In this document: positions 53,456-61,441 of the stretch, one piece after another | Layout of the letters: every line of letters starts with the position of its first letter | Numbering within the stretch: the first letter of the stretch is position 1 | Assembly: GCA_036395755.1 (NCBI GenBank) | Contig: DASWCZ010000051.1 | Coordinates: forward strand, 4,878 to 68,877 | DNA length: 64,000 nucleotides | Origin: Gp7-AA6 sp036395755 | GTDB taxonomy: Bacteria; Acidobacteriota; Thermoanaerobaculia; UBA5066; Gp7-AA6 | Reading direction: 5' to 3' | Position numbers and translations under genes: made by a program | Notes under the pieces: generated by a model | The model's database searches: none | The model's input: the letters and a program-made list of their open reading frames with translations, nothing else | Told to the model about the DNA's origin: nothing

Positions 53456-54390
53456 GACGGAACCTCTGCGCCGCATCCGTCGTCGCCCTGCTCCTTGCGA
53501 CCGGCTGCACGGCTGCGCATCTGCGACCCGTTGCGCCGCCCGTCTCCTCCGCGATCGACGCCGCCGTAGACGGCGGCGCGCGGCTGTGCGGGTGCCGGAT
53601 CGGCGTCGCGGCGCGTCACCTCGAGAGCGACCTCGCCTATGAGCACAACGCCGGCGAGAGCTTCGAGGCCGCGTCGGTCATCAAGATCGCCGTCCTGACC
53701 GAAGCGATGGCCGGCGTCCGGGAAGGCTCGATCGACCTGTCCGAGCGTTGGACGCTGACCACCCCGAAGAAGGCGGCGGAGTCGGGCTGGTTGAAGCTCT
53801 TCGATCCCGGGCTCAATCCCACCTGGAACGACATGTTGACGCTCATGATCGGCCCCTCGGACAACACGGCGACCGATGCCTGGATCGAACGGCTCGGGAT
53901 CGACCGGATCAACGCGCGAATGGAGTCGCTGGGTTTTCGCCATTTGCGGCTACTCTCGCTCCTGCCCTGGCTCGACTCGACGGTACCGGGGCCCCGCTGG
54001 AACGGGCTCAAGTTCGGAACCGTGACGCCGCGCGAAGTTGCCGAGTGGCTGGCGCGGGTCGCGCGGGGAGAGCTTCTCGATGCCGAGTCGTCCCGGCGGA
54101 TGTTCCAGTACCTGGATACGAGCCCGAGCCGGTCGCGCCTGGCGCGGCGCTTTTCTTCGGCGGCACTCTGGGCCGGGAAGACCGGCACGATGTCGGGCGT
54201 GCGCAACGACGCGGGGATCCTCCGGACGGAGAAGGGCCGCTTCGTCCTCGTCGTCTTGACCGGCGGCAGCTCGGCCGCGCAGGAGAACGCGGTGACGCAT
54301 CCCGCCGCAGTGGCGATGGGAGAGATCGGGCGCGTGATCGTGGATGAATGGAGTCGCGATCTGCCGGACATTGCGGGGGAACCAAGGTGA
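53452..54390 (+). CDS. Beta-lactamase-like serine hydrolase lipoprotein
   Basis: A 312-residue protein with a lipobox (VALLLATGC, Cys19) so probably membrane-anchored. Class A beta-lactamase fold motifs: S75-V-I-K78 (SxxK), S136-D-N138 (SDN) and K243-T-G245 (KTG). The ExxLN omega-loop motif carrying the deacylating Glu is not visible, so it may be a serine hydrolase or weak penicillin binder (Beta-lactamase2 family) rather than a working resistance enzyme. GTG start overlaps fabD stop, placing it inside the fatty acid operon. Confidence 0.85.
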   Translation: MRRNLCAASVVALLLATGCTAAHLRPVAPPVSSAIDAAVDGGARLCGCRIGVAARHLESDLAYEHNAGESFEAASVIKIAVLTEAMAGVREGSIDLSERWTLTTPKKAAESGWLKLFDPGLNPTWNDMLTLMIGPSDNTATDAWIERLGIDRINARMESLGFRHLRLLSLLPWLDSTVPGPRWNGLKFGTVTPREVAEWLARVARGELLDAESSRRMFQYLDTSPSRSRLARRFSSAALWAGKTGTMSGVRNDAGILRTEKGRFVLVVLTGGSSAAQENAVTHPAAVAMGEIGRVIVDEWSRDLPDIAGEPR

Positions 54391-54406
54391 CAGCCGCAGG
54401 CTGTCA
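54388..54406. terminator. Hairpin starting at the beta-lactamase-like stop codon
   Basis: Perfect stem TGACAGCC-GCA-GGCTGTCA beginning at the stop TGA. No T tract follows. It abuts the MITE-like repeat and may limit transcription into fabG. Confidence 0.45.
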
Positions 54407-54507
54407 TCCTGAGTCCTTCACCTTCGCTCAGGACGGGGGGGTCCGCCGCGAAGGATCTCTCTCTCGTCGAGGAGAGATTCCTCGGCGGCTGCGCGCCTCG
54501 GAATGAC
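54403..54507. repeat. MITE-like element with GTCATCCTGAG ends, copy 2
   Basis: About 105 bases with imperfect terminal inverted repeats: GTCATCCTGAG (54403-54413) and CTCGGAATGAC (54497-54507), 9 of 11 positions complementary. Relative of 31725-31821. It separates the beta-lactamase-like gene from fabG. Confidence 0.75.
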
Positions 54508-54532
54508 AAGAGAGACGTTAGACTCCTTGCAA

Positions 54533-55276
54533 ATGAACCGATTTGACGGCCGTGTCGCCCTGGTCACCGGCGCATCGCGCGGGATCGGCGAGGCGATCGC
54601 CCGGCGTCTCGCCGCGGAAGGCGCGACGCTCCTCGCGGCGGCGCGCTCGACGCAGGCTCTGGCGCAGGTGGTGGCGGACATCGCCAGCGCCGGCGGCCGA
54701 GCGCGGGCGCTCGCGCTCGACGTCTCCGACGCCTCGTCGATCGAATCCGTCATGAAGAGCGCGCTCGAGGAGCACGGACAGGTCGACGTTCTCGTCAACA
54801 ACGCGGGAATCGCGGAGGACAACCTGATTCTGCGCATGTCCCGCGAGGCGTGGGACCGGGTCCTGGCGACCAACCTGACCGGCGCCTTTCTTCTCACCCA
54901 GGCCGTCGTCAAGGGCATGGTGCGCCGCCGTTATGGCCGGATCGTCAACGTGACCTCGGTGGTCGGCCTGATGGGCAACGCCGGCCAGGCGAACTATGCC
55001 GCGGCCAAAGCCGGCCTCGTGGGCTTGACGCGCTCGGTCGCTCGCGAGCTCGGCTCGCGCGACATCACCTGCAACGCCGTCGCGCCCGGATTCATCGCGA
55101 CCGCGATGACCGACCGGATGACGGAGCAGGCGCGCGGGACACTCTCCACGCAGATCCCGGTTCAGCGGCTGGGCACGCCGCAAGATGTCGCGGCGGCAGT
55201 GGCCTTCCTCGCCTCCGAAGAGGCCGGATACGTGACTGGGGCCGTGCTGAACGTGAGCGGGGGACTCTACATGTGA
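54533..55276 (+). CDS. fabG: 3-oxoacyl-ACP reductase
   Basis: A 247-residue short-chain dehydrogenase. NADPH motif TGASRGIGEAIA near residue 12, NNAG, catalytic Ser in VNVTSVVG, YAAAKAG with Tyr and Lys, and PGFIATAMTDRM as in FabG. It reduces 3-ketoacyl-ACP. ATG at 54533 fits the family; the ATG at 54503 lies within the MITE-like repeat and is less likely. Confidence 0.95.
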   Translation: MNRFDGRVALVTGASRGIGEAIARRLAAEGATLLAAARSTQALAQVVADIASAGGRARALALDVSDASSIESVMKSALEEHGQVDVLVNNAGIAEDNLILRMSREAWDRVLATNLTGAFLLTQAVVKGMVRRRYGRIVNVTSVVGLMGNAGQANYAAAKAGLVGLTRSVARELGSRDITCNAVAPGFIATAMTDRMTEQARGTLSTQIPVQRLGTPQDVAAAVAFLASEEAGYVTGAVLNVSGGLYM

Positions 55277-55311
55277 GCGGGAAGACCTTTTAAGGTTTCC
55301 GTTTTACGACT

Positions 55312-55317
55312 TAGAAT
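55312..55317 (+). promoter_or_regulatory. Possible -10 (TAGAAT) upstream of acpP
   Basis: TAGAAT 35 bases before the acpP start. An A/T-rich palindrome (ACCTTTTAAGGT, about 55285-55296) sits just upstream. A separate promoter for acpP would fit the high demand for acyl carrier protein, but the -35 is weak. Confidence 0.35.
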
Positions 55318-55351
55318 ACGGCGGCTTCCCGATCGTCAAGAAGGAGGATGG

Positions 55352-55591
55352 ATGGCTGTCGAAGAAAAAGTGAAGAGCATCATCGTCGAGCAGCTGGGCG
55401 TCGATGCCAATGAGGTGACCCCCGAAGCGTCGTTCGTGGACGACCTGGGCGCGGATTCTCTCGACACCGTCGAGCTGGTCATGGCTTTCGAGGAAGCGTT
55501 CAACATCGAGATTCCGGACGAGGCCGCGGAGAAGATCCAGAAGGTCAAGGACGCCGTCGAGTACATCGAGAAGAACTCCCCGCAAAACTGA
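55352..55591 (+). CDS. acpP: Acyl carrier protein
   Basis: A 79-residue acidic ACP. The phosphopantetheine site is Ser36 in GADSLDTVELVMAFE. It carries growing fatty acyl chains and also feeds lipid A and phospholipid synthesis. A strong AAGGAGG ribosome-binding site lies 4 bases before the ATG. Confidence 0.97.
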   Translation: MAVEEKVKSIIVEQLGVDANEVTPEASFVDDLGADSLDTVELVMAFEEAFNIEIPDEAAEKIQKVKDAVEYIEKNSPQN

Positions 55592-55598
55592 ACAAACC

Positions 55599-56849
55599 AT
55601 GCCTCGCCTTTCCTCTCCGCGCCGCGTGGCCGTGACGGGGGTGGGACTCGTCTCGCCGCTCGGTATCGGCAACGAAGACAACTGGGCCGCGCTCATTGCG
55701 GGGAAGAGCGGCGTGGGTCCCATCACCCGTTTCGACGCCTCGGCGCTCACCTGCCGCATCGCCGGTGAGGTGAAGGGGTTCGATCCTTCTCTCTACATCG
55801 AGAAGAAGGAAATCAAGAAGATGGACACCTTCATCCACTACGCGATGGCGGCGGCGCACTTCGCGTTGACCGACTCCGAGCTCCCGGTGAACGACGAGAA
55901 CCGGGAGCGGATCGCGGTCGTCATCGGCTCGGGGATCGGAGGGCTGCCGATCATCGAGGAGACGCAGAAGAACTTCCTCGAGCGCGGCCCGCGCGTGATC
56001 TCGCCGTTCTTCATCACGGCCCTGATCGCGAACGAAGCGGCGGGCAACGTGTCGATCAAGTATGGTCTGAAGGGGCCGAACCTGACCACGGTGACCGCCT
56101 GCACGACCGGAGCGCACGCGGTCGGCGAGGCGTACCGGATGATCCAGTACGGCGACGCGGATGCGGCGATCGCCGGCGGGACCGAGTCCGTCATCACGCC
56201 GCTCGCGGTCGGCGGCTTCGCCGTCATGCGCGCTCTCTCGACCCGCAACGACGAGCCGGAACGCGCCTCCCGGCCCTGGGACCGCGACCGGGACGGTTTC
56301 GTGATGGGCGAGGGCGCGGGCTTGGTCGTGCTCGAAGAGATGGAGGCGGCGAAGAAGCGCGGGGCCCGGATCTACGCAGAGCTCGTCGGCTACGGCCTCT
56401 CCGGCGACGCGTACCACATCGCGGCGCCTTCCGAGGACGGGGACGGTCCCGCGCGGGTGATGAAAAACGCCCTCGCGGATGCCGGGATCGCGCCGGAACA
56501 GGTCGGGTACATCAACGCGCACGGCACCTCGACGCCGATGGGAGACAAGGTCGAAACGATCGCCATCAAGATGGTCTTCGGCAACCAAGCCTACAAGGTG
56601 GCGGTCTCCTCGACGAAGTCTTCGACCGGCCATCTGCTCGGCGCGGCCGGAGGCCTCGAGACCGGAATCGTTGCGCTCGCTCTGCATCACGGAGTCCTCC
56701 CTCCTACGATCAACTACGAGACGCCGGATCCGGACTGCGACCTCGACTACGTCCCGAACGAAGCGCGGCAGAAGCGCGTCGAGTACGCGCTGTCGAACTC
56801 GTTCGGCTTCGGAGGGACGAACGGCTGCCTGGTCTTGAAGGCCGTTTGA
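55599..56849 (+). CDS. fabF: 3-oxoacyl-ACP synthase II
   Basis: A 416-residue KAS II. Catalytic Cys168 in VTACTTGAHAVG, His in NAHGTSTPMGD, second His in KSSTGHLLGAAGG, and the C-terminal SFGFGGTNGCLV. It elongates acyl-ACP. It starts 7 bases after acpP. Confidence 0.96.
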   Translation: MPRLSSPRRVAVTGVGLVSPLGIGNEDNWAALIAGKSGVGPITRFDASALTCRIAGEVKGFDPSLYIEKKEIKKMDTFIHYAMAAAHFALTDSELPVNDENRERIAVVIGSGIGGLPIIEETQKNFLERGPRVISPFFITALIANEAAGNVSIKYGLKGPNLTTVTACTTGAHAVGEAYRMIQYGDADAAIAGGTESVITPLAVGGFAVMRALSTRNDEPERASRPWDRDRDGFVMGEGAGLVVLEEMEAAKKRGARIYAELVGYGLSGDAYHIAAPSEDGDGPARVMKNALADAGIAPEQVGYINAHGTSTPMGDKVETIAIKMVFGNQAYKVAVSSTKSSTGHLLGAAGGLETGIVALALHHGVLPPTINYETPDPDCDLDYVPNEARQKRVEYALSNSFGFGGTNGCLVLKAV

Positions 56850-56865
56850 GGCCGGCGCGTCCGTC

Positions 56866-57651
56866 GTGAACTCTCTCGTTGCGATCGCCTACGTGCCCGA
56901 CACGGAGACCCGGATCAAGGTCGCGGCGGACGGGAGATCTCTCGACGAGAGAGATGTGAAGTGGATCGTTTCTCCGTACGACGAGTTCGCGCTCGAGGAG
57001 GCGCTCCGCACGAAGGAAGCCGCCGGCGCCGGCGTGGTGACGGTCATGACGGTCGGGCCCGAGCGGTCGAAGACCGGCCTGCGCGAGTGTCTCGCCCGGG
57101 GAGCCGACGAGGCGGTTTGGGTCGATTCGGGAGACTCCCGATATCTCGACGCCCTGGCGACGGCGAAAGCGATCGCCGCGGTCGCCCGCGAAGGCAAGTA
57201 CGACTTCTTCTGGTTCGGCCAGAAGGGAGTGGGCGCCGACGAGTCCCTCATCGGACCGATGGTCGCCGAGCTGCTCGACCTGCCGCACGTGGGCAGCGTC
57301 GTGAAGCTCGAGGTTGCTCCCGGCAAGGTGACGGCGCACCGCGAGATCGAGGGCGCGCACGAGGTCGTCGAATCGTCGCTGCCGGTCGTGCTCACCGCGC
57401 AGAAAGGCCTGAACGAGCCGCGGTACGCCTCGTTGAAGGGAATCATGGGAGCGAAAAAGAAACCGATTGCCGAAAAGAAGCTCGCGAGCCTCGGCATCCC
57501 GGAGGCCGACGCCGCCAATGCCAAGACGCGGTGGCGCAAGCTCGAGCTGCCGCCGCCCCGCCAGGCCTGCCACATGATTCCGGCGGACGATCCCGCGGCC
57601 GCCGCGAAGGAGCTCGTCCGGCTTCTGCGGGAAGAGGCGAAGGTCCTGTGA
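56866..57651 (+). CDS. etfB: Electron transfer flavoprotein, beta subunit
   Basis: A 261-residue EtfB beginning SLVAIAYVPDTETRIKVA, with SPYDEFALEEALRTKE (the family's DEFALEEA motif), VWVDSGDSRYLDALATA and HREIEGAHEVVESSLPVVLT. It binds AMP and helps hold FAD for electron transfer from acyl-CoA dehydrogenases. GTG start; it lies in one run with fabF and etfA. Confidence 0.94.
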   Translation: MNSLVAIAYVPDTETRIKVAADGRSLDERDVKWIVSPYDEFALEEALRTKEAAGAGVVTVMTVGPERSKTGLRECLARGADEAVWVDSGDSRYLDALATAKAIAAVAREGKYDFFWFGQKGVGADESLIGPMVAELLDLPHVGSVVKLEVAPGKVTAHREIEGAHEVVESSLPVVLTAQKGLNEPRYASLKGIMGAKKKPIAEKKLASLGIPEADAANAKTRWRKLELPPPRQACHMIPADDPAAAAKELVRLLREEAKVL

Positions 57652-57667
57652 CGACCCCAACGGGTCC

Positions 57668-58636
57668 GTGAAGTTTCTCGTCTTCATCGAGCAGCGCGAG
57701 GGCAGGATCCGAAAGGCTTCGCTCGAGGCGCTCGCGCTCGCGCGGCGGCTGGCGGGCGGACCGGTCGCCGCCGTGCTGCCGGGGAAGGGCGTGACGCCCT
57801 TCGCGGGAGCGCTCGGGAAGTCCGGGGCGGGCGTCGTCTACGTCGCCGACCGCGACGACCTCGGGCTCTACAGCAACAAGGGGTACGTCGGTGCGCTCGA
57901 CGCGGCCGCGCAGAAGGAGGGACCCGACGCCGTTCTGATCGCCGCGACCGCGATGGGCAAGGACGTCGCGCCTCGCTTTGCCGCACGCCGGGACGTATCG
58001 GTCCTCGCCGACGTGATGGACCTGCGCCTCGAAGGGGATCGCCTCGTCGGCTCCCGCCCCGTGTACTCCGGAAAAGCGCGCGCGGAGGTCGACTGCGGCA
58101 CGGCTGCGCTCCAGATCGCGACCACGCGGCCCAACGTCTTTCCCGCCGAAAGAGACGAGGCGGCGCCGGAGGCGCGGGTCGAGAGCCTGGACCTCCCTGA
58201 GATCGCCCCGCGCGCCCACGTGCTTTCCGTCGAGACGCCCGAGTCGAAAGAGCTCGACGTCGCAGAGGCTGACGTCATCGTGTCGGGCGGCCGCGGCATC
58301 AAGGGACCTGAGAACTGGCCGCTCATCCGGGATCTTCAGCAGGCCCTGGGCGCGGCCCTCGGCGCGTCGCGGGCAGTCGTGGACGCGGGCTGGATCGACC
58401 ACCAGCACCAGGTTGGTCAGACCGGGAAGGTCGTTTCGCCGACTCTGTACGTCGCCTGCGGAATCTCCGGCGCAATCCAGCATCTGGCGGGGATGGGAAC
58501 CTCGAAAGTCATCGTCGCGTTGAACAAGGACCCGGAAGCGCCGATCTTCAAGGTTGCGACCTACGGGATCGTCGGCGACATCTTCCGGACCGTGCCGGAG
58601 GTGGCGAAAGCGGTGCGAGCCGCGAAGGCGGAATAG
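57668..58636 (+). CDS. etfA: Electron transfer flavoprotein, alpha subunit
   Basis: A 322-residue EtfA with the C-terminal FAD-binding domain: VSGGRGIKGPENWPLI, SRAVVDAGWI, HQVGQTGKVVSPTLYVACGISGAIQHLAGM and VALNKDPEAPIF. It carries the FAD that accepts electrons. GTG start 16 bases after etfB. The oxidoreductase at 58959 is the likely electron partner. Confidence 0.95.
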   Translation: MKFLVFIEQREGRIRKASLEALALARRLAGGPVAAVLPGKGVTPFAGALGKSGAGVVYVADRDDLGLYSNKGYVGALDAAAQKEGPDAVLIAATAMGKDVAPRFAARRDVSVLADVMDLRLEGDRLVGSRPVYSGKARAEVDCGTAALQIATTRPNVFPAERDEAAPEARVESLDLPEIAPRAHVLSVETPESKELDVAEADVIVSGGRGIKGPENWPLIRDLQQALGAALGASRAVVDAGWIDHQHQVGQTGKVVSPTLYVACGISGAIQHLAGMGTSKVIVALNKDPEAPIFKVATYGIVGDIFRTVPEVAKAVRAAKAE

Positions 58637-58643
58637 ATATGTC

Positions 58644-58722
58644 GTGGGGACAGGTCCCACGGACCTGCACCCACCACAGTCCACCGTGGGGACAGGTCCT
58701 GCGGACCTGCACCCACCGCAGT
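58644..58722. repeat. Hairpin repeat family, tandem pair after etfA
   Basis: Two copies, 42-base period, in inverse orientation to 28201-28279. Stems CAGGTCC-CAC-GGACCTG (58651-58667) and CAGGTCC-TGC-GGACCTG (58693-58709), each preceded by GTGGGGA and followed by CACCCACC. Confidence 0.88.
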
Positions 58723-58726
58723 CCAC

Positions 58727-58878
58727 CGCGCTCGCTGCGCACGGGATCTGGCTGCGCCACCGGCGCTCGGCTCGGCAAGCGAGCCTCGACCAAGCGCCTG
58801 ATCCCTCGCTCGCTCGCGCTCCCGCGGCGCGAGGCTCCTCCCTCGATTACCTCGGGAGACTCCTCGCGCCGCGAACTA
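58727..58878. repeat. Dispersed 150-base intergenic repeat, copy 2
   Basis: Direct-orientation relative of 25531-25683, sharing long blocks such as GCGCTCGGCTCGGCAA, GCGCCTGATCCCT and CCCTCGATTACCTCGGGAGA. It sits immediately downstream of the tandem hairpin repeat. Confidence 0.8.
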
Positions 58879-58958
58879 AAGGGGAAGATTCGCGAGCTGT
58901 GTGCGGGTGCGAAGCAGATCGTTCGCCAGGGAGCGTGACGGTCGATTAAAGTTAAGCG

Positions 58959-60995
58959 GTGCTGCCGCTGCCGACCGAGCAAACCCTCCTCGGCCTTCCG
59001 GGCACCTGGTTCTTCGGCCTCCTCGTCCTCCTCGCGACCGCCGCGTTCGTCTACTCGATGTCGCGGCGGGTTCGCGTCTTCTTCGCGACCGCGCCGGAAA
59101 ACCGATTCGACCGGATCGGCACGCGGATCTGGAAAACCATCGAGTACGCGTTTCTGCAGAAGCGCATGTTTCGCGACCTCTACGCCGGGGTCTTCCACAT
59201 CTTCCTGTTCACCGGGTTCATCGTCCTCCTCGTGCGGACGATCGCCCTGGTGGTCGAGGGTCTCGTCCCCGGCTTCCTGCTGCTGCCCGGAGCCGCCGGC
59301 AATGCCTACGTGCTCGCGAAGGATGTCTTCGAGGTCCTGGTGCTCGTGGGCGTCGCGATGGCGGTGGCCCGGCGCGCCTTCGCGCGCCCCCCGAGGCTCG
59401 ACCTGACCGCCGACGCCTGGTTCATCCTCTTCCTGATCGCGCTCCTGATCTGCGCGGACCTCGTCGCCGAGGGGGCGAAGGTCGCGCTCGCGCCCCGGCT
59501 CGCGAGCCCCTGGTCGCCGGCGGTGGCCATCGTCGCGCGGGGCCTCGCCGGTCTGCCGGCGGAACGTCTCCGCGCCCTGTACGACGTGGCGTGGTGGACG
59601 CATCTCGTCGACATCCTCTTTTTCGGAAACTACCTGCCCTACTCGAAGCACTTCCACATCATCACGGCGGTTCCGAACGTCTTCTTCATGAAGCTCGAAC
59701 CGATGGGCCGACTCGGGACGCCCGACCTCGAGGCATCGGAGCGGTTCGGCGTCTCGCGGGTCGAAGACCTCTCCTGGAAGTCGGTCCTGGACGGCTACAC
59801 GTGCACGGAGTGCGGCCGCTGCCGGGTCGTCTGTCCGACCGCGCTGACCGGCAAGCCCCTCGATCCAAAAGTCTTCATCGGCGACGTGCGGGACGCCGTG
59901 TACGAAGCGACCCCGGAGATCCTCGCCGCGACGTCGGGCCGCGGAAACGGAGATGAGCCCAGAGCCCGAAAGGAACTGATCGGCGGATGGCTCACCGAAG
60001 AGACCATCTGGGCGTGCACGACGTGCGGGTTCTGTACCACGGCGTGCCCCGTCTTCATCATCCCGGCGGTCGACAAGATCACCGAGATGCGGCGCCACCT
60101 CGTGCTGGAGCGCGCGGATTTCCCGAAGGAGATGCAGACCGCGTTCCGTGGCATGGAGACCAACGGCAATCCGTGGGGGATCTCCGCTTCGTCGCGCGCA
60201 GACTGGGCGAAGGACCTGCCGGTCGTTTCGATGGCGCAGGCGGGGGAGAGCGAAGTCGAAGTCCTCTTCTGGGTCGGATGCGCGGGCTCGTACGAGGACC
60301 GGGCGAAGCGGGTCTCGAAGGCGATCGTCGAAATCTTGAACGAAGCGGGGGTCTCGTTCGCCATCCTAGGGACCGAGGAGAGCTGCACCGGCGACTCCGC
60401 GCGGCGCATGGGCAACGAGTACCTCTTCCAGATCCTCGCGAAGCAGAACGTCGAGACGTTGAACGACTACGGCGTGAAGAGGATCGTCACGAACTGCCCG
60501 CACTGCTTCAACTGCATCAAGAACGAATATCCGGTCCTGGGGGGGTCGTACGAGGTCGTCCACGCGACGGAGCTCGTGGAACGGCTGCTCGGGGAGGGGA
60601 GGATTCGCTTCACCGAGCCGGTTCGCGAGACGATCTCCTACCACGACGCCTGCTACCTGGGGCGGTACAACGGGGTCTATCAAGCGCCCCGCAACGTCCT
60701 CCGCGCGATTCCGGGCCTCCTGCTCGAGGAGCTTCCCCGCACGTGCGAGCGGGGCCTCTGCTGCGGCGCCGGCGGCGGGCGGATGTGGATGGAGGAGAAG
60801 CTGGGGACGCGGATCAACCAGACGCGGATGAAGGAGATCGAGCAAGCGGGAACGGCCTCCGTCGGACTCTCCTGCCCCTACTGCATGATCATGCTCGGCA
60901 ACGCGAAGGAGGAGATCGGTGCGACGACGACGCCGTTCGACGTGCTGGAGCTCGCGAGGAGAGCCATGCCACGGAACATGGAACAACGCGGCTGA
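58959..60995 (+). CDS. ETF-associated membrane Fe-S oxidoreductase (HdrD/GlpC-like, two CCG domains)
   Basis: A 678-residue protein. The first 250 residues contain about five transmembrane helices (nitrate-reductase-gamma-like). Two ferredoxin-type 4Fe-4S clusters follow: CTECGRCRVVCP and CTTCGFCTTACP. The C-terminal half has two cysteine-rich CCG domains (GCAGSYEDRAKR, NCPHCFNCIKN; CCGAGGGRMW, SCPYCMIMLGNA). This is the EtfAB:quinone oxidoreductase-like family, thought to pass ETF electrons to the quinone pool. Position after etfBA supports that. GTG start; separated from etfA by repeats. Confidence 0.92.
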   Translation: MLPLPTEQTLLGLPGTWFFGLLVLLATAAFVYSMSRRVRVFFATAPENRFDRIGTRIWKTIEYAFLQKRMFRDLYAGVFHIFLFTGFIVLLVRTIALVVEGLVPGFLLLPGAAGNAYVLAKDVFEVLVLVGVAMAVARRAFARPPRLDLTADAWFILFLIALLICADLVAEGAKVALAPRLASPWSPAVAIVARGLAGLPAERLRALYDVAWWTHLVDILFFGNYLPYSKHFHIITAVPNVFFMKLEPMGRLGTPDLEASERFGVSRVEDLSWKSVLDGYTCTECGRCRVVCPTALTGKPLDPKVFIGDVRDAVYEATPEILAATSGRGNGDEPRARKELIGGWLTEETIWACTTCGFCTTACPVFIIPAVDKITEMRRHLVLERADFPKEMQTAFRGMETNGNPWGISASSRADWAKDLPVVSMAQAGESEVEVLFWVGCAGSYEDRAKRVSKAIVEILNEAGVSFAILGTEESCTGDSARRMGNEYLFQILAKQNVETLNDYGVKRIVTNCPHCFNCIKNEYPVLGGSYEVVHATELVERLLGEGRIRFTEPVRETISYHDACYLGRYNGVYQAPRNVLRAIPGLLLEELPRTCERGLCCGAGGGRMWMEEKLGTRINQTRMKEIEQAGTASVGLSCPYCMIMLGNAKEEIGATTTPFDVLELARRAMPRNMEQRG

Positions 60996-61045
60996 CGCCG
61001 GGCACCCGCCTTGCAGCCGAGAAGCTCCCGAGGAGAACGACAACA

Positions 61046-61441
61046 ATGAAGAGAGCCCTTTTTTCAACCCTGACTCTGGCCCTGTGCCTCGCTCTTTCCG
61101 CCTGCATGCTCCACCGCTCGGCCACGCCGCCGCCCCCCTCGGGGCAGGGCGCCGACAGCAAGAGCCGGCAGGCGGCGTTCCGCGCCTCCGTGAAGGACCT
61201 CGCCAGGAAGGTCGGTGCCCCGGAGTCCGACATCGCGGGGGTCGCGCAGGAGGACGCCACGTGGCCCGACTCCTGCCTGGGATGCGTCAAGACCGCGGAG
61301 AGCTGCGCGCAGGTCCTGACTCCCGGTTACCGGATCACGCTTCGGGTGCGGGACGCGACCTACGAGTACCACACGAACCGGACCGACCGCGTGCGTCTCT
61401 GCGGCCAGTCCGCCGCCGCCGTTCCCACGCCGACGATGTAG
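61046..61441 (+). CDS. Small lipoprotein
   Basis: A 131-residue protein with a lipoprotein signal (LALCLALSAC, lipobox Cys20) and a short Pro-rich linker. The mature part has a W-x-D-x-x-LGC segment (TWPDSCLGC) and QVLTPGYRITLRV...YEYHTNRTD, a motif I recall in small secreted proteins but cannot name confidently. Four Cys residues follow Cys20, suggesting disulfides. AGGAGA ribosome-binding site at 61030-61035. It follows the oxidoreductase by 50 bases. Confidence 0.7.
   Translation: MKRALFSTLTLALCLALSACMLHRSATPPPPSGQGADSKSRQAAFRASVKDLARKVGAPESDIAGVAQEDATWPDSCLGCVKTAESCAQVLTPGYRITLRVRDATYEYHTNRTDRVRLCGQSAAAVPTPTM

Larger units (their letters stand above)
58637..58958. other. 322-base intergenic region made mostly of repeats
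   Basis: Holds two repeat families in series: the tandem hairpin pair (58644-58722) and the second copy of the 150-base dispersed repeat (58727-58878). The last 80 bases before the oxidoreductase start show no recognisable element and no clear promoter. Confidence 0.7.

Noticed and set aside
53452..54390. Antibiotic-resistance beta-lactamase
   Set aside because: The ExxLN motif with the deacylating Glu is missing and the context is a core lipid operon.
58731..58949. Small open frames in the etfA-oxidoreductase gap
   Set aside because: They lie wholly in repeat DNA and the same sequence at 25531-25683 is read in a different way.
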